Source of the DNA: Hyphomicrobiaceae bacterium UBA2767
GTDB lineage: Bacteria > Pseudomonadota > Alphaproteobacteria > Rhizobiales > Methyloligellaceae
NCBI GenBank assembly: GCA_002352635.1
Contig: DEIT01000206.1
Location: 552 to 5,970 of the forward strand
Direction of reading: 5' to 3'
Length of the DNA stretch: 5,419 nt
Part shown: positions 1-5,419 of the stretch, piece by piece
How the letters are laid out: every line of letters starts with the position of its first letter
How positions within the stretch are numbered: position 1 is the first letter of the stretch
Position numbers and translations under genes: made by a program
The notes under the pieces: generated by a model
What the model was told of the DNA's origin: nothing
Databases searched by the model: none
Seen by the model: only the letters and a program-made list of their open reading frames with translations

Positions 1-25
1 GGCTTTGATCCCCGGCTAAGAGCCA

Positions 26-1456
26 TCAACCCTTGATGCAAACAAGTGGGCTGAGGCGCGCCACGCGCCTGGCGAGACCTGCATGTTCCGCGGCCAGGAC
101 CACCGCCGTGACGTCTTTATACGCGCCAGGGGCTTCTTCAGCCACGCCGCGCTGCGAAGGACTGCGGATCAAGATACCTCGCTCCGCCAGGTCATCGACA
201 ATCTGCCTACCGCTCCACTTCTTGAGCGCTGCATGGCGCGACATGGCGCGGCCCGCTCCGTGACAGGCAGAGGAAAACGCCTTCTCCTCACTCATCGCGG
301 TGCCGGTAAGCACGTATGAGCCCGTTCCCATACTGCCGCCGATCAGGACTGGCTGCCCTGAATCCTGAAGCGCTGGCGGCAAATCGGGATGGCCAGGACC
401 AAAGGCCCTGGTCGCTCCCTTGCGATGGACGAACAGCTTGTGCGGTTCGCCATCGATGGTGTGCGTCTCAACTTTGCAGGTGTTGTGGGAAACGTCGAAC
501 ATCAACTGCAGGTCGCACTCTGGAAAGAAGCGGGTGAAAACCTGCCGTGCGAAATGACCGATGATCTCGCGATTGGCGAGTGCACAATTTATGGCGGAAC
601 GCATGGCCCCAAGATAACGGGTGCCGATTTCCGAATTGATCGGCGCGCAGGCGAGTTCCCTGTCGGGAAGTTTGATTCCAAACTTGGCTGCGGCGGGGAG
701 CATGTCACGCAAAAACTCCGTTCCGATCTGGTGACCGAGTCCGCGCGAACCGCAGTGGATGGTGACAATGACTTGGCCTTGCTTGAGGCCAAAATCGTTA
801 GCCACGCCACAGTCGAAAATTTCCTCGACGGCTTGGACTTCAAGGTAGTGGTTGCCGGAACCGAGCGTACCCATCTCGCGGCGTTGACGCTTCTTGGCCC
901 GGTCCGAGACACAACCCGGATCCGCTCCAGCCATCTCCCCGTGTTCTTCGATGCGGTCCAAGTCATGTGCCTCACCCCAGCCGCGCTCCACGGCCCAGCG
1001 TGCACCGCCGTGCAGCATTGCGTCCATCTGCTCTGAATCGAGCGTGATCGTGCCCTTGCTCCCGACGCCTGCGGGGACCGCTGCGAAAAGCGCATCTGCT
1101 AATGGTTTCTGAACTGACCTAATGTCAGATACTGAGAGGGCCGTGAGCATCGTTCTCACTCCGCAAGAGACGTCGAATCCGACACCGCCCGCGGAGACCA
1201 CGCCGCCGTGGTCCGGGTCGAAGGCCGCGACTCCGCCAATCGGGAAACCATAGCCCCAATGGGCATCCGGCATGGCGAAGGACCCCTTTACAATACCGGG
1301 CAAGGTCGCAACATTAGCGGTTTGCTCGTAGACCTTGTCGTCCATCCCGCAGATGAGTTCCTCATCCGCATAAATGATGCCTGGCACGCGCATGTCCCCG
1401 GTAGGCTCGATTTTCCAGGCCGTGTCGTCAATTTTCGTAAATCGCGTGGGATCCAC
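26..1456 (-). CDS. rtcB: RNA-splicing ligase RtcB (3'-phosphate/5'-hydroxyl RNA ligase)
   Basis: This protein joins RNA 2',3'-cyclic phosphate or 3'-phosphate ends to 5'-OH ends in a GTP- and Mn-dependent reaction through a guanylylated histidine (family knowledge). I count 476 residues from the GTG at 1456. Visible signatures are GGVGFDVSCGVR (residues 90-101, with Asp95 and metal-ligand Cys98), GSGNHYLEV (Asn202, His203, Glu206), IHCGSRGLGH (His234), DVSHNTCK (His324), SMGTGSYVL and SACHGAGR (His399, the expected guanylylation site). Residues 95 to 234 carry the same numbers as in the archaeal (Pyrococcus) enzyme, and length is close to its 481. The full set of metal and nucleotide ligands is present, so it should be active. 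The frame also opens at a TTG at 1474, which would overlap the archease stop. The GTG is preferred because AGGGAGGT lies 7-8 nt before it. It is cytoplasmic and is the second gene after archease. Confidence 0.96.
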   Translation of the reverse strand: MDPTRFTKIDDTAWKIEPTGDMRVPGIIYADEELICGMDDKVYEQTANVATLPGIVKGSFAMPDAHWGYGFPIGGVAAFDPDHGGVVSAGGVGFDVSCGVRTMLTALSVSDIRSVQKPLADALFAAVPAGVGSKGTITLDSEQMDAMLHGGARWAVERGWGEAHDLDRIEEHGEMAGADPGCVSDRAKKRQRREMGTLGSGNHYLEVQAVEEIFDCGVANDFGLKQGQVIVTIHCGSRGLGHQIGTEFLRDMLPAAAKFGIKLPDRELACAPINSEIGTRYLGAMRSAINCALANREIIGHFARQVFTRFFPECDLQLMFDVSHNTCKVETHTIDGEPHKLFVHRKGATRAFGPGHPDLPPALQDSGQPVLIGGSMGTGSYVLTGTAMSEEKAFSSACHGAGRAMSRHAALKKWSGRQIVDDLAERGILIRSPSQRGVAEEAPGAYKDVTAVVLAAEHAGLARRVARLSPLVCIKG

Positions 1457-1463
1457 CGCCCAT

Positions 1464-1471
1464 ACCTCCCT
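1464..1471 (-). promoter_or_regulatory. Shine-Dalgarno of rtcB that decides its start
   Basis: Read on the minus strand, AGGGAGGT runs from 1471 to 1464. Its GGAGG core ends 8 nt before the GTG at 1456. A TTG start at 1474 would place this sequence inside the coding region, so the GTG is the likelier start. The motif begins just after the archease TGA (its first base is the last base of the stop), so translation of rtcB probably follows from ribosomes ending archease. Confidence 0.75.
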
Positions 1472-1917
1472 CAAACATCCACAACACAGGTTGCCGACCA
1501 GCGGTTGACCGCATCCTGAGCCACATGCAGTGCCGTATAGGTTGCACCCTTAGGTTCGCAGGCAGGCCTATGCCGCACTTGATCCGCCGGTTCACCCCAT
1601 AAGGTGCCTTTAAGGCGGGTACCGTCGATTTCGACCCCGAAGCGCCCGAACAGCATCTGCCCGACCGCCATTTCGTAAATGATGGCGTTCAGCCATTCGA
1701 CCAGCAGCAGCTCGATGTTCTCGGCTTTGCAGGTAACGGTCACAGCCGTCTCATCGGCCACCTTGGCATCGGTGACTACAGCGGTGAGTGCCAAAGCCAC
1801 CTGCTCGAACGTTGCCTCCGGCGTTGATCCCCAACCGTGGATTCGCACATCGGCATCATGCGGGAGCAACTCCCATCCGGCATTGGGTTCCGTCCGTTTG
1901 TCAGCCCTCTCTATCAT
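1471..1917 (-). CDS. archease, RtcB activator protein
   Basis: Archease is a small metal-binding protein that speeds RtcB guanylylation and allows multiple turnover (known for the family). The 148-residue product has the expected landmarks: HDADVRIHGWG at residues 20-30, with acidic metal-site residues; EATFEQVALAL at 34-44; LLVEWLNAIIYEM at 71-83; GATYTALHV at 124-132; and the C-terminal end CVVDV with the conserved terminal Asp147. The ATG at 1917 is preceded by AGGGAG with 9 nt spacing, so the start is secure. The gene lies directly upstream of rtcB, with 14 bp between its stop and the rtcB GTG, and the two are almost surely co-transcribed. The first ~14 residues are charged and look like a short non-conserved extension before the domain. 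There is no signal peptide or membrane segment. Confidence 0.93.
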   Translation of the reverse strand: MIERADKRTEPNAGWELLPHDADVRIHGWGSTPEATFEQVALALTAVVTDAKVADETAVTVTCKAENIELLLVEWLNAIIYEMAVGQMLFGRFGVEIDGTRLKGTLWGEPADQVRHRPACEPKGATYTALHVAQDAVNRWSATCVVDV

Positions 1918-1926
1918 CAGCCGGAA

Positions 1927-1932
1927 CTCCCT
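1927..1932 (-). promoter_or_regulatory. Shine-Dalgarno of archease
   Basis: Minus-strand AGGGAG from 1932 to 1927, 9 nt before the ATG at 1917. It fixes the archease start and matches the AGGGAG-like site used by rtcB, suggesting a common strong translation signal in this operon. Confidence 0.7.
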
Positions 1933-1949
1933 GGCCGCGCATCATGAGA

Positions 1950-2001
1950 GCGCAATTCCGCGCTTTGTATGGCGCATTAAACAACCAACCGCATTGCGCC
2001 A
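1950..2001. repeat. iterated GCGCA(A/T)T elements and inverted repeat in the divergent intergenic region
   Basis: Three related heptamers are visible: GCGCAAT at 1950-1956, GCGCATT at 1972-1978, and ATTGCGC at 1993-1999, which is the exact reverse complement of the first. Their centres are about 22 and 21 bp apart, roughly two DNA turns. In addition TGGCGCA (1970-1976) and TGCGCCA (1995-2001) form a perfect 7-bp inverted repeat with an 18-nt spacer. A fourth GCGCATT copy lies at 2072-2078 inside the sigma-54-like match. The position between archease (leftward) and the capA-like gene (rightward) suits an operator or activator-binding region. This is inference; short GC-rich words recur by chance in such DNA. 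Confidence 0.35.
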
Positions 2002-2065
2002 GATCAAGCATTTGGAACAAGGCCAAGTGTAGAAATATTGATGGCTGATATTGAGTTTCCAGGCA

Positions 2066-2081
2066 TGGCGCGCGCATTGCG
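2066..2081 (+). promoter_or_regulatory. possible sigma-54 (-24/-12) promoter toward the capA-like gene
   Basis: TGGCGC, five bases, then TTGCG matches the layout TGGCAC-N5-TTGCA with one mismatch in each half, and has the required GG (2067-2068), 10-bp gap, GC (2079-2080). Transcription would begin near 2092, reading rightward into the mini-ORF and capA-like gene. The repeated elements at 1950-2001 would then lie about 90-140 bp upstream, a usual distance for a sigma-54 activator site. E. coli rtcBA is controlled by RtcR and sigma-54, but this match points away from archease-rtcB. No GG-N10-GC was found on the minus strand between 1918 and about 2100. A chance match is quite possible. Confidence 0.25.
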
Positions 2082-2089
2082 GAGATGGC

Positions 2090-2176
2090 ATGACACAATA
2101 TGAACTCGACACTGCGTCCAGGCAGATCGTGCAGTGGTTGAACGGCGAGATTGCCGTTGGCCGACAGCATGCGTAA
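2090..2176 (+). CDS. possible 28-codon leader ORF overlapping the capA-like start
   Basis: An ATG at 2090 opens a 28-residue frame beginning MTQYELDTASRQIVQW and ending GRQHA. Its TAA at 2174-2176 shares its last base with the ATG of the capA-like gene (TAATG), the classical arrangement for translational coupling. GGAG at 2081-2084 lies 5 nt before the ATG, whereas the capA-like ATG itself has no clear ribosome binding site, which makes coupling attractive. I recognise no family; there is no signal peptide, membrane segment or attenuator-like codon run. It may equally be a chance ORF, and the sigma-54-like start near 2092 would fall just inside it, so that promoter and this ORF cannot both be fully right. 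Confidence 0.3.
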   Translation: MTQYELDTASRQIVQWLNGEIAVGRQHA

Positions 2177-3324
2177 TGGCGCAAAAAACAGGCCGCGCAA
2201 ATCAGGTGGCCACTAGCGAGCCCGGTCAGGTAACATTGTTCCTGGCTGGAGATGTGATGACCGGCCGTGGTGTCGATCACATTCTGCCCCATCCCTGCAA
2301 TCCGGAACTTTTTGAAAAATACGTTAAGTCGGCCGCCGACTATGTTGCGCTTGCCGAGGAGGTCAATGGCCCGGTCTCGAAGCCTGTCGACTTCAACCAT
2401 GTGTGGGGGGACGCGCTGGCACAGCTTGACCGCCGGAGACCTGCCGCCCGGCTGATCAACCTGGAGACGGCCATCACGACAAGCGGCGATGTGCAACATA
2501 AGGGTATCAACTACAGAATGAGCCCAAGGAATGTTCCGGTGATCACTGCGGCTCGAGTGGACTGCTGTGTCCTTGCCAACAATCACGTATTGGACTGGGG
2601 CGAAAAGGGCCTCCTGGAGACACTGAAAACTCTGCAAGGCGCGGGAGTGGCGTGGGTCGGCGCGGGTCACAACCTTCATGAGGCGCGCCGTCCGGCCATA
2701 CTTCCGGTCCAGGGCGGACGGGTCGTCATTGTCGCCTTGGGCTCTCCGACAAGCGGCGTCCCGCGCGCGTGGGCTGCCACTGATGAGCGACCTGGCATCA
2801 ATTTCCTGCCTGACTTGACCCTCCACACCGTCCGCCAGATCTCGAAACACATGCGCGCGATTAGAAAGCCCCGAGACATCATCATCGTTTCGCTCCACTG
2901 GGGCAGGAACTGGGGGTATGACATTTCCGGCGATCAGAGCGCCTTTGCGCATGAACTGATTGACGAGGCAGGCGTCGACATCGTCTGGGGTCACTCCTCG
3001 CATCACCCAAAGGCAATCGAAGTCCATAACGGCAAACTGATCCTTTATGGTTGCGGTGACTTCCTTGACGACTATGAAGGCATTCGTGGTTACGAGGAGT
3101 TCCGAGATGATCTTGTGCTGATGTATTTCCCGGACCTTCGGCTGTCAGACGGCGCGCTGCAGCAACTTACAATGGTGCCACTTCAAATCCGCAAATTCTG
3201 CCTGAACCGGGCGTCGCAAGACGATACGGATTGGATTTTCGATGTCCTGAACCGAGAAGGAAAAAAATTTGGAACCCGGGTTCGGCTGGAGACTGACAAA
3301 TCACTGACGCTCGAATGGGAATAG
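2176..3324 (+). CDS. CapA family (PGA_cap) metallophosphoesterase-like protein
   Basis: This belongs to the CapA/PgsA family (PGA_cap domain), a calcineurin-like metallophosphatase fold known from poly-gamma-glutamate capsule synthesis, though many members have no known substrate. From the ATG at 2176 it is 382 residues. Domain landmarks are FLAGDVMTGRG (22-32), NLETAI (95-100), LANNHVLDWGEKG (133-145), SLHWGRNWG (239-247), WGHSSHHPKAIE (271-282) and YGCGDFLDDY (291-300); the Asp, Asn and His residues are the likely metal ligands. The N-terminal 18 residues are polar, with no membrane anchor or signal peptide, unlike membrane-anchored PgsA, so a cytoplasmic role is likely. No other capsule genes (capB, capC) are present. 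A GTG at 2134 would add 14 residues; the ATG is preferred because of the TAATG junction, but neither has a strong ribosome site. It is divergent from archease-rtcB. A link to RNA repair is only positional. Confidence 0.88.
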   Translation: MAQKTGRANQVATSEPGQVTLFLAGDVMTGRGVDHILPHPCNPELFEKYVKSAADYVALAEEVNGPVSKPVDFNHVWGDALAQLDRRRPAARLINLETAITTSGDVQHKGINYRMSPRNVPVITAARVDCCVLANNHVLDWGEKGLLETLKTLQGAGVAWVGAGHNLHEARRPAILPVQGGRVVIVALGSPTSGVPRAWAATDERPGINFLPDLTLHTVRQISKHMRAIRKPRDIIIVSLHWGRNWGYDISGDQSAFAHELIDEAGVDIVWGHSSHHPKAIEVHNGKLILYGCGDFLDDYEGIRGYEEFRDDLVLMYFPDLRLSDGALQQLTMVPLQIRKFCLNRASQDDTDWIFDVLNREGKKFGTRVRLETDKSLTLEWE

Positions 3325-3389
3325 CAGCCCCTAGCCGCAGGACCTTGATGAGATTTGCAATGCTGACGCCCTAGACGATTCCCGGCAAC

Positions 3390-3792
3390 AGTCCCCGCAG
3401 CGCTACCAAGCGTCTGGTCTCTCGAAAGAAGTACGCTCTATTCGGAAGAGCTCGGCATCGATCTGGCAACAGGCGATGTGGACATCTTCCTCTGGTTCCT
3501 GGCCAGCATTTGTACGGCGCCAGGATATCAAAGACGATAGCCGCGAGAACGTACAGTACCTTCATCCACTACCAGCTGACGACGACACCCAAGATTCTCA
3601 ATGTCGGTTGGGAGCTTTTGGTCAATCCTGCAATGCGCGAGGGCGGCACGTGCGTTATGACAGACGCAAGTCTGAACAGATTTTGCGTAGTTCCCGCACG
3701 CTGCTTAACGATTAACGGGGGAAGATGTCAGAGATCGAGGCTTCAGCCGCGGACGAGGCGGGCCTGATACGATTCCGACGCAAATTGCGATG
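3390..3792 (+). pseudogene. decayed endonuclease III / HhH-GPD-like protein gene, multiply frameshifted and 3'-truncated
   Basis: One protein-like sequence can be followed only by changing frame. LYSEELGIDLATGDVDIF and WFLASI come from 3436-3510. YGARISKTIAARTY through WELLVNPAMREGG comes from 3513-3647 in another frame. HVRYDRRKSEQILRSSRTL and LND come from 3647-3712 in a third. The joins fit one lost base in the T run near 3510 and one lost base at 3647. A TAA follows at 3713, and a further piece (SEIEASAADEAGLIRF) is readable to about 3775. Upstream, KRLVSRKKYALF (about 3408-3443) may be more of the N-terminus after another small deletion. From memory the pieces resemble bacterial HhH-GPD DNA glycosylase-like proteins; the catalytic hairpin (GVGP-like) end is missing before the rtcA 3' end. 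The family name is less certain than the gene decay. It has the same strand as the capA-like gene and begins soon after it, so it may once have been in its operon. It fills most of the 490-bp gap to rtcA. Confidence 0.72.
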
Positions 3793-3814
3793 AGGTTTTT
3801 CCAAGCGCATCAGG

Positions 3815-4903
3815 CTAGCGAATGGGCATGACCTTAACGTGTCCGGCACCATTGGGTCCGGACTCGATTTCGACACGAGCCGCATCGAATTGCCCGATCA
3901 CCCAGGCGTTGGTTTCCAAATGCCGGGTCACGGCAGAGCAGGTGAATTCCGACGCCCCGTCAGCGAACGTAAGAGGCAAAAGCATCTGGTCCGCCAGGTG
4001 GCGGTCCAGCAGCGCACCTCTGCGATGGTGATCAAACAGTTCCGCCACGGACTCCTCGGCAACTTCCTCGGCGGGTTTGCCCCGGCGGCCAAGCGCACCG
4101 AACCCGGATACGGTCCTGTCGTAGACAGTGCTCAGGAATATCCAGGCGCCGGGCGAGAGGGAACGCACACGCTCGGTCTTGATCGTAACCGGAACCCCAA
4201 GTGGGCGCAGCAGGGCCTCGGCCCTATCCGCCATGCGCTGGGCAATATGTGCCGGGAGACTGGCCGCCACCGCACGCCCGTTTATTGCCTTAAGCCCCCC
4301 ACGTTCCATAGCTGTCAGGGGCATGAAGGCCTTGACGCTGCCGTTGCTCGCGCCGATGAGCCGGAGGGTGATCTCCCCCCTGCCAGCGGGAAAGAAACCC
4401 CAAGCGCCGAGCCGGGCGGTCCCGTTGAGCCCTAGCCGACGCAGAATCTCCATCCAGACATGCTCGAAATAGTCAAAGGACGGGCTCCAAGGCACGTGGG
4501 TGCCGCCCTTGACGGTCACCGAACTTTCACCAGGAGCAAGCACAAGCGGAAGCGCGATGGTTTGCAGCACCAACGCCGCGGCACCTGCGCTGCCACCCTC
4601 ACGGGCTTCGGCAACGTCGAAATGATAATTACCCGAGGCGGGCGGACACCTTGGAAAGAATTCAAGGGTTTCAGATCCTAGTGTATCGCCCTCCAGCTTG
4701 GCTCCGCAGATTGCCGCTGCGGCGCGGATCGCAGTGAGATGTTGCGCCGCAAGGCCCGGTTTGCGGCGGCCGGCGCGAATCCGTTCGATACGCAGCGGGC
4801 GACCGGTTATGGCCGCAAGCGCAAGCGAGGTTCTGAGGATCTGGCCACCGCCTTCCCCATACGATCCGTCAATGACCAACATTTCAGCCGGAGCCGCACA
4901 CAT
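3815..4903 (-). CDS. rtcA: RNA 3'-terminal phosphate cyclase RtcA
   Basis: RtcA converts RNA 3'-phosphate into 2',3'-cyclic phosphate using ATP through an adenylylated histidine, producing ends that RtcB can seal (family knowledge). The 362-residue product, slightly longer than the ~340 of E. coli, shows IDGSYGEGGGQILRTSLAL (11-29), RAGRRKPGLAAQHLTA (43-58), GGSAGAAALVLQT (103-115), GGTHVPWSPSFDYF (133-146) and DRHLADQMLLPL (300-311), where His302 matches the catalytic histidine. All are intact, so activity is expected. The ATG at 4903 is favoured over the internal ATG at 4882 because GGGAG lies 10 nt before it. It follows the RNase Z-like gene by 6 bp, so the two should be one transcript. 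It is not adjacent to rtcB, unlike the E. coli rtcBA operon. Its stop is close to the 3' end of the decayed plus-strand gene, and no convincing terminator separates them. Confidence 0.95.
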   Translation of the reverse strand: MCAAPAEMLVIDGSYGEGGGQILRTSLALAAITGRPLRIERIRAGRRKPGLAAQHLTAIRAAAAICGAKLEGDTLGSETLEFFPRCPPASGNYHFDVAEAREGGSAGAAALVLQTIALPLVLAPGESSVTVKGGTHVPWSPSFDYFEHVWMEILRRLGLNGTARLGAWGFFPAGRGEITLRLIGASNGSVKAFMPLTAMERGGLKAINGRAVAASLPAHIAQRMADRAEALLRPLGVPVTIKTERVRSLSPGAWIFLSTVYDRTVSGFGALGRRGKPAEEVAEESVAELFDHHRRGALLDRHLADQMLLPLTFADGASEFTCSAVTRHLETNAWVIGQFDAARVEIESGPNGAGHVKVMPIR

Positions 4904-4909
4904 GATGGC

Positions 4910-5419
4910 TCAACTCCCGCGGACGCCGGCACCCCGGAAGGCAGCCTCCGCCTCGCTCACAAGCTCTTCGGCCCGCCCCTCGTAGCGCGGCGAGTAATGC
5001 AGGGTGGTGAGGCGCTGGACGCCAGCGGCGTGTGCGATCTCGCCGGCCTGCCGGGCTGTCAAATGGTGCCGCTCTCGGGCGCGGGGCTCATCTTCATGCA
5101 GGAAAGCCGACTCGATGTAGAGGACAGTCGCATCTTCGGCAAGCGTCACGATCTTCTCGATATTATTTGGCGAGCCAATCGCATCGACAACATAGGCGAT
5201 CTTGATGCCGGGCGTGACAGTGGCCGCCCGCCCACGAAGCTCGCCTAGTGAAAGACTTCGCTCCACGATGCGGCCATCCTCCTCCCATTCAGCCTTAATG
5301 ATTGTGTCGTCTGGATCATCACGCATTATGGCTTCCTTAAGGTCCCTCAGCCACGGACCGACGCGCAGGCCGAACTCCTCGATCCGATTCTTCCAGACAT
5401 TGACATGCACCCGTTCCTC
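4910..5419 (-). CDS. RNase Z-like metallo-beta-lactamase-fold hydrolase, C-terminal part (5' end beyond the window)
   Basis: The frame is open to the right edge, adding Glu-Glu-Arg before the GTG at 5410, so that GTG is an internal Val rather than a start and the gene is cut by the window. The visible 169 residues are the C-terminal half of a metallo-beta-lactamase-fold protein of the RNase Z (tRNA 3' endonuclease) type. GIKIAYVVDAIG holds a metal-ligand Asp, ESAFLHEDEPRARERHHLTA resembles the RNase Z ESxFLxE...A...HxTA block, and LHYSPRY holds the final metal-ligand His. The N-terminal HxHxDH motif would be off the window. RNase Z removes the 3' trailer of tRNA precursors. Related hydrolases of other substrates share these motifs, so the tRNA role is likely but unproved. 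It lies 6 bp upstream of rtcA, with rtcA's ribosome site in its last codons, suggesting one operon. Confidence 0.85.
   Translation of the reverse strand, partial: EERVHVNVWKNRIEEFGLRVGPWLRDLKEAIMRDDPDDTIIKAEWEEDGRIVERSLSLGELRGRAATVTPGIKIAYVVDAIGSPNNIEKIVTLAEDATVLYIESAFLHEDEPRARERHHLTARQAGEIAHAAGVQRLTTLHYSPRYEGRAEELVSEAEAAFRGAGVRGS
4914..4918 (-). promoter_or_regulatory. Shine-Dalgarno of rtcA inside the end of the upstream gene
   Basis: Minus-strand GGGAG (4918 to 4914) sits in the last codons of the RNase Z-like gene, 10 nt before the rtcA ATG at 4903. With a 6-bp gap between stop and start, this indicates coupled translation and settles the start over the ATG at 4882, which has no comparable site. 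Confidence 0.65.

Noticed and set aside
14..24. Small hairpin GGCT-AAG-AGCC just after the rtcB stop
   Set aside because: A 4-bp stem without a following T run on the minus strand is too weak to call a terminator, and the window ends there.
389..1036. 215-codon plus-strand open frame opposite rtcB
   Set aside because: It lies wholly antisense to the catalytic core of RtcB and has no recognisable motifs; typical mirror frame of a GC-rich gene.
2012..2039. Sigma-70-like TTGGAA, 16 bp, AATATT toward the capA-like gene
   Set aside because: Both boxes are partial matches in the only AT-richer patch of the region; not enough to call a promoter over chance.
2041..2103. Short frame MADIEFPGMARALRRWHDTI in the same frame as the capA-like gene
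   Set aside because: It ends at an in-frame TGA at 2101 and has no ribosome site or known similarity; I do not read it as an interrupted N-terminus of the capA-like protein, whose domain is complete without it.
1942..3027. Long minus-strand open frame of 361 codons opposite the capA-like gene
   Set aside because: It is antisense to a gene with clear family motifs, its translation is rich in Cys, His and Arg with no recognisable domain, and it lacks a ribosome site. It is a GC-rich shadow.
3762..3815. Inverted repeat GCCTGAT / ATCAGGC as a possible terminator between the convergent genes
   Set aside because: The arms are only 7 bp with a 40-nt loop, and no T run follows the second arm on either strand. 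The small CGCAA-A-TTGCG palindrome inside has too short a loop and its T run (3795-3799) is displaced.
4739..5248. 169-codon plus-strand open frame across rtcA and the RNase Z-like gene
   Set aside because: It spans the junction of two well-supported minus-strand genes and shows no domain.

Overview
The window is a GC-rich bacterial segment organised around RNA end repair and 3'-end processing. Strong AGGGAG-type Shine-Dalgarno sequences, tightly packed genes and the protein families present suggest a proteobacterium. That placement is only an impression from protein style. No rRNA, tRNA, CRISPR array or mobile element was seen.

Layout, left to right. On the minus strand, an archease gene (1917 to 1471) is followed by rtcB (1456 to 26), a two-gene unit encoding the RNA ligase RtcB and its activator. 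Then comes a 258-bp intergenic region (1918-2175) between divergent genes. It holds repeated GCGCA(A/T)T elements spaced about two helical turns apart, a weak sigma-54-like GG-N10-GC match and a 28-codon mini-ORF ending in a TAATG overlap with the next gene. On the plus strand there is a CapA-family metallophosphoesterase-like gene (2176-3324). It is followed by a decayed plus-strand gene (about 3390-3792) whose pieces lie in different frames and resemble an endonuclease III / HhH-GPD-like protein that has lost its C-terminus. Back on the minus strand are rtcA (4903 to 3815), the RNA 3'-phosphate cyclase, and, 6 bp upstream of it, the 3' part of an RNase Z-like metallo-beta-lactamase-fold gene (stop at 4910) that runs off the right edge.

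How the genes fit together. RtcB seals RNA ends carrying 5'-OH and 2',3'-cyclic phosphate or 3'-phosphate, archease helps it turn over, and RtcA converts 3'-phosphates to 2',3'-cyclic phosphates. RNase Z-type enzymes cut tRNA precursors at the 3' end. All four are minus-strand genes, but the rtcA pair and the rtcB pair are separated by the plus-strand capA-like gene and the pseudogene, unlike the classical rtcBA operon. The whole reads as an RNA repair or stress locus with a non-obvious CapA-like passenger. No new system is proven here. The best leads are the RNase Z-rtcA coupling, the soluble-looking CapA protein beside archease-rtcB, and the intergenic control region.
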